From positions 124,001 to 188,000 of the forward strand of contig OZ239146.1 of the NCBI GenBank assembly GCA_965194515.1: a DNA stretch of 64,000 nucleotides. Direction: 5' to 3'. Shown here one piece after another: positions 50,700-59,636 of this stretch. A program made the translations under genes and the position numbers. The notes beneath the pieces are model-generated. The model was not told the DNA's origin and searched no databases. It saw nothing but the letters and a program-made list of their open reading frames with translations. The stretch comes from Acidimicrobilacustris europaeus. GTDB taxonomy: Bacteria > Actinomycetota > Acidimicrobiia > Acidimicrobiales > Acidimicrobilacustridaceae. Numbering within the stretch: position 1 is the stretch's first letter; every line of letters starts with the position of its first letter.

Positions 50700-51233
50700 T
50701 TAGTCCTCTTCAGCGGCCGGAGCCCAATGGGTGCGGAGGTCGGCGAGCCAGTCAGGAAAGTCAACCGGCGGGTCGGGCAACTGTGTGACGCCGTGTTCGG
50801 TAAGCGCGGCTTCGAAGAGCTCGGGCTGGTCACCCCACGAACGCGGGTCGCCCATCATGACTTCGTACAACTTTGCGCCTTCATCGCCAGCGCGGATTGG
50901 CCCGAACGCAGCACCAAATGGAAGTTCGACATGGGTGCCTGCTGGGCACCAGCGCTCGCCGAACCAAAGACCACCGTCGATAACGAAGACGATGTGTGGC
51001 GAGTAGTGGCCGTGTCGACGCACCATCATGCCCGGGTCGTATTCGGCATACAGCGAGAGGTACTGCGGGTCGGGGCTGAATGCGAACCACTTCTCGCGCA
51101 CGTAGGAGGTTGACCCGTCGGCGTTCTGCTGAGCGCGACACAACTGCCACGGCATATCGGGATCGTCCATGTGGCGAAAGATGACTTCTTTGCCAGGGAT
51201 GGGCAGCGGGACTTCCGTTGGGTCGATGCTCAT
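50700..51233 (-). CDS. Cupin-domain protein (single-domain relative of 23590-24495)
   Basis: 177 residues, one cupin matching each half of the tandem cupin protein: QQNADGSTSYVREKW, DPGMMVRRHGHYSPH, a Gly/Trp turn GLWFGERWCPAGTHVELPFGAAFGPIRAGDEG (in pieces). His/acidic ligands for a metal are kept. Start overlaps the P450 stop by ATGA, so it is co-translated with the P450 upstream. A possible role is ligand binding or a small hydrolase/isomerase step after P450 oxidation; unproven. Confidence 0.75.
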   Translation of the reverse strand: MSIDPTEVPLPIPGKEVIFRHMDDPDMPWQLCRAQQNADGSTSYVREKWFAFSPDPQYLSLYAEYDPGMMVRRHGHYSPHIVFVIDGGLWFGERWCPAGTHVELPFGAAFGPIRAGDEGAKLYEVMMGDPRSWGDQPELFEAALTEHGVTQLPDPPVDFPDWLADLRTHWAPAAEED

Positions 51234-52417
51234 GCGATGAACTCGAAGTCGACGTGAGCCGACTCGATACCGCGCACGAACGCGTTCGCCATTTCGACTG
51301 GCGCCGTTCCCGGTGTCAACTTCCAGCCCGAGGTGCGGCGAAGAAGTTCTTCGAAGAACACACGGATCTCGAGGCGAGCAAGCGACGCTCCCAAGCAGAA
51401 GTGCGTGCCGAAACCGAATGCGATGTGGTTGTTCGGCGTGCGATCGACGAGGAATTCCTCGGGTCGATCGAAGTACTTTTCGTCGCGGTTGGCCGAGGAG
51501 TACATGAGCACAACCTGGTTGCCCTTCGGGATGGTGACGCCATTGACTTCGGCATCAACCTTTGCAACACGACACATGTTGTGGATCGGCGTGACGTAAC
51601 GAATCATTTCCTCGACAGCGACAGTGAGGTCGGCGCCATTTCGCAACTTCATCATTTCAGCGGGATTACTGATCAGGTTGAGAATTGTCCAGGCAATGAC
51701 TGTTCTTGTGGTCTCGGCCCCGCCGTCAAGGAGCAACAGCGCGTCAGCGATTGCATCGTTGGGATCGAACGGACAACCGTCGACTTCAGCGGTTGTGTAG
51801 AACGAGAAAATATCGTCGGCTGGGCAAGACTTCTTTGCCTCAAAAAGTTCCGCAGCAGCACCCGCGAATTCGATCGCCGAGATCATTCCCTCGTCGTTGA
51901 AGTATCGAGGACCGCCCCCAAGGGCGATGGTGGTCTCCGACCAATGCTTCAATTTCGGCCAATCGGCCTCGTCGAAGCCGAGGAGCTTGCCGATCATCAT
52001 TGCGGGGAGTGGAGCAGCGACGTCGTTGATGACTTCGGCAGAACCGCCTTTGTCGCGAACGGCGTCAAGGATTCCGGTGACCTTTGCGCGGATGTCGTCC
52101 TCCCATGCACTTGCGGCACGTGGAGTGAATCGACGAGAAACCATGTTGCGGCGTTTCATGTGGAGCGGGTCGTCAAGGCCGATGATGGCGTTGTCGGCAG
52201 GGAGGTTCGGCCGATAGCCGCCCTTTTCCTGGTCTGAGTTAATGAAGACGTCCTTGCGCTTTTCGATCTCGACGATGTCGTCGTAGCGCGAGATTCCCCA
52301 CAGTTCGTTGACTTCGTCCCAGTAGATCGGTTCGTTGGCGCGCATCCACGCGTAGGTGGGATACGGATCGCCGCCGTACAACTCGGGGGCAAGAAGATCT
52401 ATTGCGAGCCGTTCCAT
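51230..52417 (-). CDS. Cytochrome P450
   Basis: 395 residues. Haem loop FGFGTHFCLGASLARLE, K-helix ExxR intact (AVEEMIRYVTP), I-helix LLLLDGGAETTRTV. The order and ending recall actinobacterial P450s that act on steroid side chains or related terpenoids (CYP125/142-like; similarity judged by eye). Followed by the cupin gene with ATGA overlap. A 107-base gap (52418-52524) separates it from an SDR on the same strand; nothing else was seen there. Confidence 0.93.
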   Translation of the reverse strand: MERLAIDLLAPELYGGDPYPTYAWMRANEPIYWDEVNELWGISRYDDIVEIEKRKDVFINSDQEKGGYRPNLPADNAIIGLDDPLHMKRRNMVSRRFTPRAASAWEDDIRAKVTGILDAVRDKGGSAEVINDVAAPLPAMMIGKLLGFDEADWPKLKHWSETTIALGGGPRYFNDEGMISAIEFAGAAAELFEAKKSCPADDIFSFYTTAEVDGCPFDPNDAIADALLLLDGGAETTRTVIAWTILNLISNPAEMMKLRNGADLTVAVEEMIRYVTPIHNMCRVAKVDAEVNGVTIPKGNQVVLMYSSANRDEKYFDRPEEFLVDRTPNNHIAFGFGTHFCLGASLARLEIRVFFEELLRRTSGWKLTPGTAPVEMANAFVRGIESAHVDFEFIA

Positions 52418-52524
52418 GGTCCCTCCAAGGCAATGAACTCAACCGGTCAGTTGTGCGCACCGGATGGTATCTCTGTCTGCGGTTCCAAGGTTCCGCGGGT
52501 CATGGCCATCGGCTCATGCAGGCG

Positions 52525-53292
52525 CTAGCCCGCAGTGACACCGCGGTCGCTCGAGAAGATCGCTCCGTGGATGTTGGTTGAGCCGGGCGCAGCGACGAGC
52601 GCGATGAGTTCGGCGATGTCATCGGCCTCACCCTGTCCCCGGTAACCCATGTAGGGGGCCATGAGCTCGAAATCGATATCGGCGGGGATCTGGAAATTCT
52701 GTGTGAGGTTGGTTTCGATTGCTCCCGGCGCGATTGCATTGACGCGGATCTTTGTCTTTGCGTACTCCATGGCCAACGAACGTGTGAGTTGGACGACAGC
52801 GCCCTTCGTCATGCAATAGGCCGTTGTGTAGGCCTGACCCATGAGCCCTGCGTTCGACGCGATGTTGACGATGTTGCCGTCCGACGCGAGCAAATAGGGG
52901 ACGGCGGCCTGACAGAAGAAGAACGGCGCGTCCATGTTGACCGCAGCCATGCGGCGGTACTGCGCTTCGGTCATGTCAGCGAAATGGAACGCTCCGGCGA
53001 TTCCGGCCACATTGACGAGGACATCAAGTCGGCCAAAGGCCTCAACTGCTTCGGCAATGGCATCGAAACATTCCGAACGCTCGGAGACATCGCCGACTCG
53101 CGAGACCGCAGTCCCGCCAGCCGAGGTGATCATTGAGACCGACTCGGCCAATGAGTCGGGGTTTACGTCATGAACAAAGACCTCGGCACCTTCGGCGGCC
53201 AGTCGTAGAGCCGTGGCTCGACCGATCCCAGAGCCTGCGCCGGTGATGAAGGCAACCTTGTCGTTGAATCGGCCTGGAACGAGATACGGCAT
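52525..53292 (-). CDS. SDR family oxidoreductase
   Basis: 255 residues from CAT 53290-53292 with AGGAG close upstream on the minus strand. Motifs: FITGAGSGIGRATAL, NVAG (NNAG variant), the Ser/Asn segment NIASNAG, and catalytic YCMTK (YxxxK). The ending GAIFSSDRGVTAG is typical. Divergent from the Zn-ribbon/CoA-ligase operon over a 151-base gap. Probable oxidoreductase on a hydroxyl or keto group; substrate unknown. Confidence 0.9.
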   Translation of the reverse strand: MPYLVPGRFNDKVAFITGAGSGIGRATALRLAAEGAEVFVHDVNPDSLAESVSMITSAGGTAVSRVGDVSERSECFDAIAEAVEAFGRLDVLVNVAGIAGAFHFADMTEAQYRRMAAVNMDAPFFFCQAAVPYLLASDGNIVNIASNAGLMGQAYTTAYCMTKGAVVQLTRSLAMEYAKTKIRVNAIAPGAIETNLTQNFQIPADIDFELMAPYMGYRGQGEADDIAELIALVAAPGSTNIHGAIFSSDRGVTAG

Positions 53293-53443
53293 GTCGGTCT
53301 CCTCGTGGGTGGACAGGCGGAGATCGTCGCACATCGGCGAACTTCAGGCCGTCGAAGTGACGAGGTATCGCGAGGTCGTTCAGTCGCGATACGTTGCCAA
53401 GGCACTGCACTGCCAAGGGGGCACTGCAGGGGAGGAGCTTGAG

Positions 53444-53749
53444 ATGGACATCAAGGCTGGTAGCCGACTCGCTTGCCCTGAGTGCAGCGTCGAACTCGTC
53501 GTGGTCCGTCCCCCGAGCTCCGCTGTCGTTCTCACCTGCGGTGGTGTTGACGTTGTCGACGCCTCGGCCGATCGTCCCGGTGGCGGCCATGCCGACGCCA
53601 GTGGCGATGGCACCCTCGTTGGCAAGCGTTACGCCGACGAAGACTCAGGAATTGAAGTGTTGTGCGCCAAGCCCGGTCCGGGCACATTGGCTGCCGATGG
53701 CCGCGAGGTTCCCATTAAGGGTGCCAAGCCGCTTCCGTCCTCTGACTGA
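53444..53749 (+). CDS. Small conserved protein with possible zinc ribbon, upstream of acyl-CoA synthetase
   Basis: 101 residues from ATG 53444 with GGAGGAG at 53431-53437; longer in-frame starts would overlap the divergent SDR. The N-terminal part reads KAGSRLACPECSVELVVVRPPSSAVVLTCGGVDVV, with CPEC and a distant Cys (LTCGG), then GKRYADEDSGIEVLCAKPGPGTL and KPLPSSD. The pair of Cys plus later Cys could bind zinc. I remember similar small proteins next to acyl-CoA synthetases in actinobacteria. Function unknown; 15 bases to the ligase start imply co-expression. Confidence 0.7.
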   Translation: MDIKAGSRLACPECSVELVVVRPPSSAVVLTCGGVDVVDASADRPGGGHADASGDGTLVGKRYADEDSGIEVLCAKPGPGTLAADGREVPIKGAKPLPSSD

Positions 53750-53764
53750 TCTGAAGGTCATCGC

Positions 53765-55246
53765 GTGAATCTTTCGCTCTTGCTCGAGATGTCGGCATCG
53801 ACGCTCGAGGATCGTCCTGCTGTTACTTCTGGAAGCCGATCACTCAGTTACGCCCAACTCGACGCAGCTGCACGTCGATGTGCAGCGAAGTTTTTGTCGA
53901 TGGGTGCGACTGGCGTTGTGTATTGCGGTTCGAACGACGCGAGTTTTCCAATCGCGGTCTTTGGGGCTGCTTATGCCGGCCTTCCGTTTATTCCCCTGAA
54001 CTATCGCTTAGGTGAAGAGCAACTGCAGCCGTTAGTTGAAGCGAATCGTGGCGCGGTTGTCATCGCTGAAACAGCGAAGATCCCCGGGGCCGATCCTGAG
54101 ATGCTCGTGCTTCGCTCCACGCTGCTTGATGCATCGTTTGCGACCTCGGCCGATGTCGAACTTCCGCCCTTTGTCGATCCTGAAGACGTTGCCATCGTGC
54201 TTTACACGTCAGGCACTTCAGGAACTCCGAAGGCTGCGTTGCTTCGCCATCGTCATCTGACTGCTTATGTGATTGGCACAGTTGAGTTTGCTGGCGCCGA
54301 ACCCGACCAAGCTGCGCTTGTAACTGTGCCGCCGTATCACATCGCTGGTCTCGCCAACTTGTTGTCGAACATGTACTCGGGTCGTCGAATCGTGTATCTC
54401 GAGTCATTCGATGCGCAGGTGTGGCTCGACACTCTGCGTAATGAACGCATTACACAAGCCATGGTTGTTCCCACGATGCTTGCGCGAGTTGTGCAGCACC
54501 TCGACGGTTCTCCGGCCGACGCTCCAATGTTGGCAACGCTTTCTTATGGTGGCGCTCGTATGCCACTTCCTGTTCTTGAACAGGCGCTCGAGTTGTTCGT
54601 CGGAACTGGTTTCGTGAACGCCTATGGCCTTACGGAAACCTCTTCGACCATTGCATTGCTTGGCCCTGAAGATCACGACGCGGCGTTTGCCGGCGATCCT
54701 GTCGCCAAAGTTCGTCTTGGCTCGGTGGGAAAGGTGCTCCCAGGTATCGAGGTTGAGGTTCGTGACGAGGACGGCAACGTGCTTGCGGTTGGCGAGCCCG
54801 GTTTGGTGTTCTTGCGTGGCGAGCAGGTGTCGGGCGAATACGAAGGCGGAAGCGTCGTCGACGCCGAGGGCTGGTTTCCGACCAAAGATCGTGGCTGGAT
54901 CGACGAAGACGAGTACCTCTTTATCGAAGGCCGTGCCGACGACACCATTATTCGCGGTGGCGAGAACATCGCCCCTGCCGAAATCGAAGACGTACTTCGC
55001 CGCCACGAAGCGGTTGTCGATGCTGCTGTCGTCGGAATCCCCGACGACGAATGGGGACAGCAGATCGCTGCGGTGGTCGTTCTGGCACCAGGCAAGTCGG
55101 TTGGGGTCGACGAACTTCACGATTATTGCCAACAGCACCTGCGGAGCTCGAAAACGCCCTATCGCATCGAGTTCCGTGACGAACTGCCGCATACGCCCAC
55201 TGGCAAACTCCTTCGACGAGAGGTACTTGCTGACCTCTTGGGGTGA
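53765..55246 (+). CDS. Acyl-CoA synthetase (AMP-binding, class I)
   Basis: 493 residues from GTG 53765. Adenylation motifs: LYTSGTSGTPKAALLRH (P-loop, about 147-163), YGLTETSS (A5), DRGWIDEDEYLFIEGRADDTIIRGGENI (A7-A8) and the C-terminal Lys in TPTGKLLRR. It activates a carboxylic acid to its CoA thioester using ATP. Acid unknown; an acyl-CoA dehydrogenase, crotonases and a CoA-transferase follow, so this opens a beta-oxidation-like pathway. Confidence 0.92.
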   Translation: MNLSLLLEMSASTLEDRPAVTSGSRSLSYAQLDAAARRCAAKFLSMGATGVVYCGSNDASFPIAVFGAAYAGLPFIPLNYRLGEEQLQPLVEANRGAVVIAETAKIPGADPEMLVLRSTLLDASFATSADVELPPFVDPEDVAIVLYTSGTSGTPKAALLRHRHLTAYVIGTVEFAGAEPDQAALVTVPPYHIAGLANLLSNMYSGRRIVYLESFDAQVWLDTLRNERITQAMVVPTMLARVVQHLDGSPADAPMLATLSYGGARMPLPVLEQALELFVGTGFVNAYGLTETSSTIALLGPEDHDAAFAGDPVAKVRLGSVGKVLPGIEVEVRDEDGNVLAVGEPGLVFLRGEQVSGEYEGGSVVDAEGWFPTKDRGWIDEDEYLFIEGRADDTIIRGGENIAPAEIEDVLRRHEAVVDAAVVGIPDDEWGQQIAAVVVLAPGKSVGVDELHDYCQQHLRSSKTPYRIEFRDELPHTPTGKLLRREVLADLLG

Positions 55247-55270
55247 GCAACTCGAGTTCTTTCTCGTAGA

Positions 55271-56380
55271 TTGACCGTCGTGGATTTCTCTCTCGACGCC
55301 GAACAACTTGCTCTGAAGTCAGAGGCCGAGGAATTCGCAGTTGCAGCGGTCGCCAAGTACGGCCGCTTTAACGATTCGTGGCTGTGTTCGTTCTCGCGGG
55401 AGTGTTCGCAGGAACTCGCCTCACGTGGTTGGATCGGCATGACTTGGCCAAAGGAGTTTGGCGGAGGCGGACGTTCGCCTGTTGATCGGTTGATCGTGAG
55501 CGAAGCGCTCATCACCGCTGGCGTGCCGATCGGGGCAACGTGGTTTGCCGATCGTCAGATGGGCCCGGGTTTGTTTACGTTTGGAACACCCGAACAGTGC
55601 GAGCGGTATCTGCCCGAGATTTTGGCTGGCGATGTCACATGGTGCATCGGCATGTCTGAACCCAATAGCGGTTCGGATCTTGCTTCACTGAGTACGTCTG
55701 CAGTTCGCGATGGCGATGAGTGGATCATTAATGGTCAGAAGATTTGGACCTCGTTCGCCCACGAATCGGACTACTGCTATTTGATCTGTCGAACTGAATC
55801 GATTCCCGGAAAGCCACATCTCGGAATCAGTGAAATCATCGTTCCGATGGATACTCCGGGTATCGAAGTCCGGGCGATCCGCGACATGGTCGATGCTCGC
55901 CACTTCAACGAGGTGTGGTTCGACAACGTTCGCGTTCCGGTTGGCAACTTGGTTGGGGTCGAGGGCAAAGCTTTTTCGCAAACCATGAAGCAACTTGAAC
56001 ACGAGCGCGGTGGCATCGATCGTTTGGTCTCGAACCGAGCGCTCTACCTTCATGTGCTTGAACGGGCAGACACTTCCGATCCAGTTGTTCGTCAAGAGAT
56101 CGCTGAACTCGAAATCGGATTCACCGTGGGGCGGCTGTTGGTTTACCGCAGCGTGTTGGGGCAGACCCCAACGGGATTCGCTGCCGGTACCAAATGTGTC
56201 TGCACCGAATACGAACAGCGAGTAGCTGACTTTGCCGCTCGAATCTTGGGGCCCGAGGCAATGTTGCTCTCGGAATGGTCTACAGAAATCGCCTATGCGC
56301 CGGCGTACACGATCATGGGTGGTACGTCGGATGTCATGCGCAACATCTTGGGCGATCGGGTACTCGGCCTTCCTCGGTGA
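55271..56380 (+). CDS. Acyl-CoA dehydrogenase family protein
   Basis: 369 residues; TTG 55271 and GTG 55280 are both possible starts. MSEPNSGSDLASLS is the flavin/substrate segment, WIINGQKIWTSFAHESDYC follows, and the C-terminus has the active-site region YAPAYTIMGGTSDVMRNILGDRVLGLPR, the 'GGT.ei.rn.i..r.LGLPR' ending of many FadE proteins. Oxidises an acyl-CoA with ETF. The next gene starts with a GTGA overlap (56377-56380). Confidence 0.92.
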   Translation: MTVVDFSLDAEQLALKSEAEEFAVAAVAKYGRFNDSWLCSFSRECSQELASRGWIGMTWPKEFGGGGRSPVDRLIVSEALITAGVPIGATWFADRQMGPGLFTFGTPEQCERYLPEILAGDVTWCIGMSEPNSGSDLASLSTSAVRDGDEWIINGQKIWTSFAHESDYCYLICRTESIPGKPHLGISEIIVPMDTPGIEVRAIRDMVDARHFNEVWFDNVRVPVGNLVGVEGKAFSQTMKQLEHERGGIDRLVSNRALYLHVLERADTSDPVVRQEIAELEIGFTVGRLLVYRSVLGQTPTGFAAGTKCVCTEYEQRVADFAARILGPEAMLLSEWSTEIAYAPAYTIMGGTSDVMRNILGDRVLGLPR

Positions 56381-57174
56381 CAGGGTCGGCATTAGTGTCT
56401 GAGACCGGCAACAATGACGGCATGATCACCTTGGATGTCGCCGACCGAGTTGCCACCATCACGCTGAACGACCCGGGTCGTCGGAACATCGTTTCGGCTG
56501 CGCTCAACGCTGCGGTTGCCGAAGGCATGGACGAGCTTGAATCCCGAGACGATGTCGGAGCCATTGTGGTCACCGGTGCGCCGCCAGCATTCTGCGCAGG
56601 CGCTGACCTCGACGACCTCGCAGCGTGCGATACCGAAGAAAAGTTGCGCACTATTTATTCGGGGTTCTTGCGCCTAGCCGATTCGCCGCTTCCGACAATC
56701 GCTGCCGTAAATGGGGCTGCGGTCGGCGCAGGGCTCAACCTTGCGTTGGCCTGCGATGTGATCCTTGCTGGCGAATCAGCAAAGTTCGACACGCGGTTCT
56801 TGCAGATTGGACTGCACCCGGGCGGCGGAAACACCTGGAGGCTTCGTCGCATCACTGATCTGCAGACCACGATGGCGCTTGTCTTATTCGGCGAGGTCGT
56901 CGACGGCGCTCGTGCCGCGGAAATTGGGTTGGCGTGGAAATGTGTCCCCGACGCTGAGCTTCTTCGTGTTGCTCAGGCGATGGCGGCGAAGGCTGCTGCT
57001 GGTCCGACCGATGTCGTTCGTTCAATGAAGGCAACAATTTTGGCCAACGACGCAATCACGAATTCTGAAGACGCGGTTTCAGCCGAACTTGGTCCTCAAC
57101 TCGCATCTTTGAGCGGTGATGCCTTCGTTGAGTTATTGGCGAAGCTCCGTGCTCAGATTGCATCGAAGTCCTGA
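56377..57174 (+). CDS. Enoyl-CoA hydratase/isomerase family protein
   Basis: 265 residues taken from GTG 56377 (GTGA overlap with the acyl-CoA dehydrogenase); GTG 56395 or ATG 56422 are alternative starts. Crotonase landmarks: ATITLNDPGRRNIVS, APPAFCAGADLDDLAAC (loop 1), AAVNGAAVGAGLNLALACD (loop 2), and FDTRFLQIGLHPGGGNTW (active-site strand). It likely hydrates the enoyl-CoA made upstream. Followed by the permuted CoA-transferase. Confidence 0.9.
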   Translation: MTGSALVSETGNNDGMITLDVADRVATITLNDPGRRNIVSAALNAAVAEGMDELESRDDVGAIVVTGAPPAFCAGADLDDLAACDTEEKLRTIYSGFLRLADSPLPTIAAVNGAAVGAGLNLALACDVILAGESAKFDTRFLQIGLHPGGGNTWRLRRITDLQTTMALVLFGEVVDGARAAEIGLAWKCVPDAELLRVAQAMAAKAAAGPTDVVRSMKATILANDAITNSEDAVSAELGPQLASLSGDAFVELLAKLRAQIASKS

Positions 57175-57177
57175 ACG

Positions 57178-58248
57178 GTGAGTTCGGCGTCATCAGGCTG
57201 GGAGCTCGCAGTCGGTTTTGCTGATCAAGCGATCGACCGACATGTCGCGTTAGGGCTCCCATCCATCGGCACCGGTACCGAACTTCTTTCGCAACGATCC
57301 CTCTTTACCGATGTCTCGAGCCGCCGACAGGTATCTATGGGCGGACACTGTCAATTGCTACGCACCGTCGACGGCTGGTGTGCAGTGCACCTTCCTCGAC
57401 GCGACGATCTCGATCTTCTGCCTGCATGGTTGGGAGTCGAAGTGGAGGCCGAGGACATCCCGTGGGCGGCAATTGCCCAAGCGCTTTCATTGCGATCCGC
57501 CAGCGAGGTTGTGCAGACCGGCCAAGAACTTGGTCTCGCCGTCTCGGCAATGCCGGATGGCGAAGATGAACAGTTACGAGACCGTGGCACCACCAACCCC
57601 GCTCGTCCGTGGATCCAACGGCGGGTGGGAACGCGCCAGCACGATATTTCGTTAGACGGTGCGCGCGTTGTTGATCTGTCATCGCTCTGGGCGGGACCGC
57701 TCTGCTCTCGACTCCTTACCGAGGCTGGGGCAAAGGTTGTGAAAGTGGAATCCTCAACTCGGCCCGACGCATCGCGTGATGGCGACCGAGCGTTTTTCGA
57801 TTGGCTTCACGCTGGACAGGAATTCGCGTCGCTGCCGCTCGAAGAGCCGTCAGGTGTTGCGGACCTTGTTGCCCTCATTGAGCAGGCCGATGTGGTGATT
57901 GAAGGTTCACGCCCACGAGCACTTGATCGGCTCGGCATTATCCCGGCCGAGATTGTGGCGAAGCGTCCCGGCACCGTGTGGTTGTCGATTACCGCCTATG
58001 GCCGCTGTGGGCCTTGGCGTGATTGGGTGGGATTCGGCGACGACGCTGCGGTTGCGGGTGGATTGGTGGATCTCAACGCTTCTGGAGTTCCGAGTTTCGT
58101 TGGCGATGCCGTCGCCGATCCGCTGACTGGCTTGCTCGCGGCAGCAATTGTCGCTGACGCAGTCGGCCACGGAGGGGGCGTCACGATCGATGTGGCATTA
58201 CGTGAAGTAGCGCGCAGTGCGGCTGCTGCAGCAAGAGTTGTGTGGTGA
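57178..58248 (+). CDS. Class III (CaiB/BaiF) CoA-transferase family protein, apparently circularly permuted
   Basis: 356 residues from GTG 57178, three bases after the upstream stop. Residues about 150-356 look like the N-terminal Rossmann half of CaiB/BaiF enzymes: ARVVDLSSLWAGPLCSRLL, GAKVVKVESS, IEGSRPRALDRLGI, LSITAYGRCGPW, VADPLTGLLAAAI and VTIDVALREVAR. By my alignment the catalytic Asp is Asp314. Residues about 40-130 (MGGHCQLLRTVDGWCAVHL, then WAAIAQALSLRSASEVV) resemble the region that normally comes after this half (DGW, then 'W...l....a.e'). The order is therefore reversed. It may be a permuted transferase or a fusion remnant. Confidence 0.7.
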   Translation: MSSASSGWELAVGFADQAIDRHVALGLPSIGTGTELLSQRSLFTDVSSRRQVSMGGHCQLLRTVDGWCAVHLPRRDDLDLLPAWLGVEVEAEDIPWAAIAQALSLRSASEVVQTGQELGLAVSAMPDGEDEQLRDRGTTNPARPWIQRRVGTRQHDISLDGARVVDLSSLWAGPLCSRLLTEAGAKVVKVESSTRPDASRDGDRAFFDWLHAGQEFASLPLEEPSGVADLVALIEQADVVIEGSRPRALDRLGIIPAEIVAKRPGTVWLSITAYGRCGPWRDWVGFGDDAAVAGGLVDLNASGVPSFVGDAVADPLTGLLAAAIVADAVGHGGGVTIDVALREVARSAAAAARVVW

Positions 58249-59636
58249 GTATGCGCACGGTGATTTCCAACGCAGAGGTCGATGGCCAATTGGTGTCGGT
58301 CGTGATCGAGAACGAAATCGTCGCCGCGATTGATGTGCGCCCGCCTGCGGGGGAAGCCAGTGTCATCGATGCACATGGCGCAGCGCTCATCCCGGGTCTT
58401 CACGATCACCATGTGCACCTCTTGGCGATGGCAGCGCGTCTCGAGGGCGTGGATCTCGACGTATTTGAAGACCCTGATGCTTTCGACCGCGCTTTGAGAA
58501 CTGCAGCGGCTTCAGCTGGCGATGGTTGGCTGCGCGCATCGGGATACGACGAACATCGCCACGGCCTGCTTGATTGTCGTCGTCTCGATGCGTTGGTTGG
58601 GACGACCAAGGTTCGTGTTCAGCACCGTTCTGGGTTGGCCTGGGTGTTGTCTTCGGCCGGTCTCGACGCGGTCCTTAGTGATGACATCCCATCAGGAGTT
58701 GAACTCGATGCCGGCGGGAGGCCGACCGGTCGGCTTCTTCGCCTCGATGCGTGGTTGGCTGAACGTATTGGAGTCAGTGCTCCCTCACTTCAGAGAATCG
58801 GCGCCCAACTTTCGTCATTTGGAATTACAGGTGTTACCGACGCCACTCACAATCTTGGTGCTGGCCGTGCCGAGTTACTTCGGCAGGCGGTGCGAAGTGG
58901 ATCGTTGCCACAATCGCTGACCTTGCTCGGCGTGAATGATGAGGAGCGCTCATCGGTTGAGGGTTGGGCAACTGTTGGTCCGATAAAGATCCTCGTCGAT
59001 GAAGTCGTTGGTCTTGATGTTGACCTACTTGCCAAACAAATCGAGGGTCATCATTACGTTGGACGCGCTGTTGCCATTCACGCGGTGTCGCGAGCTGAGA
59101 CGGTCACGGTGGTAACCGCACTGGCGCTCGCAGGAATGATGCCTGGTGATCGCATCGAGCATGGTTCAGTGCTTCCGACGGATCTCGACTCTTTGCTCAA
59201 ATCGGGCGGAGTGACCGTGATCGTGCAGCCCGCCCTCGTGTGTGAGCGTGGCGATCACTACTTGAAAGTCGTTGACGGCGAAGATCTTCCGTTCCTTCAT
59301 CGTGCGGGAACGCTCCTCGAGGCAGGTGTCCGGGTGGCGGCGGGCAGTGATGCGCCCGTGACATCGGCTGATCCGTGGCTCGCAATCGCTGCGGCGGCAA
59401 CACGAACCACACGCACGGGTCAACGTTTGGGAGTAGCTGAGCGAGTCGAGGCTGCGACGGCACTTGGTTGGTATCTCACTGATCCCCTCGATCCGAGTGG
59501 ACCCATTCGTCGCGTAAAGGCTGGTGCCCGAGCAGATCTTTGCCTTCTTGATGCGCCGCTCGCCGAGGTACTCGCCGATCCAAATGCATCGCATGTGCGC
59601 AACACATGGGTGCGGGGCAGGCTGGTGCACTCATGA
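58245..59636 (+). CDS. Metal-dependent amidohydrolase (YtcJ/imidazolonepropionase-like)
   Basis: 463 residues from GTG 58245 (GTGA overlap with the upstream stop); ATG 58251 is an alternative. N-terminal beta-sandwich, then metal ligands GLHDHHVHLL (HxH), VAIHAVSR, GDRIEHGSVL and the Asp in AAGSDAPVTSADPW. The ending RVKAGARADLCLLDAPLAEV and VRGRLVHS returns to the beta-sandwich. The family hydrolyses amides, lactams or similar bonds. In a CoA-ester operon it could open a ring or cleave an amide; substrate unknown. Confidence 0.85.
   Translation: MSMRTVISNAEVDGQLVSVVIENEIVAAIDVRPPAGEASVIDAHGAALIPGLHDHHVHLLAMAARLEGVDLDVFEDPDAFDRALRTAAASAGDGWLRASGYDEHRHGLLDCRRLDALVGTTKVRVQHRSGLAWVLSSAGLDAVLSDDIPSGVELDAGGRPTGRLLRLDAWLAERIGVSAPSLQRIGAQLSSFGITGVTDATHNLGAGRAELLRQAVRSGSLPQSLTLLGVNDEERSSVEGWATVGPIKILVDEVVGLDVDLLAKQIEGHHYVGRAVAIHAVSRAETVTVVTALALAGMMPGDRIEHGSVLPTDLDSLLKSGGVTVIVQPALVCERGDHYLKVVDGEDLPFLHRAGTLLEAGVRVAAGSDAPVTSADPWLAIAAAATRTTRTGQRLGVAERVEAATALGWYLTDPLDPSGPIRRVKAGARADLCLLDAPLAEVLADPNASHVRNTWVRGRLVHS

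Noticed and set aside
54404..55306. 300-codon minus-strand frame opposite the acyl-CoA synthetase
   Set aside because: The plus-strand gene has complete adenylation motifs; the antisense frame shows none.
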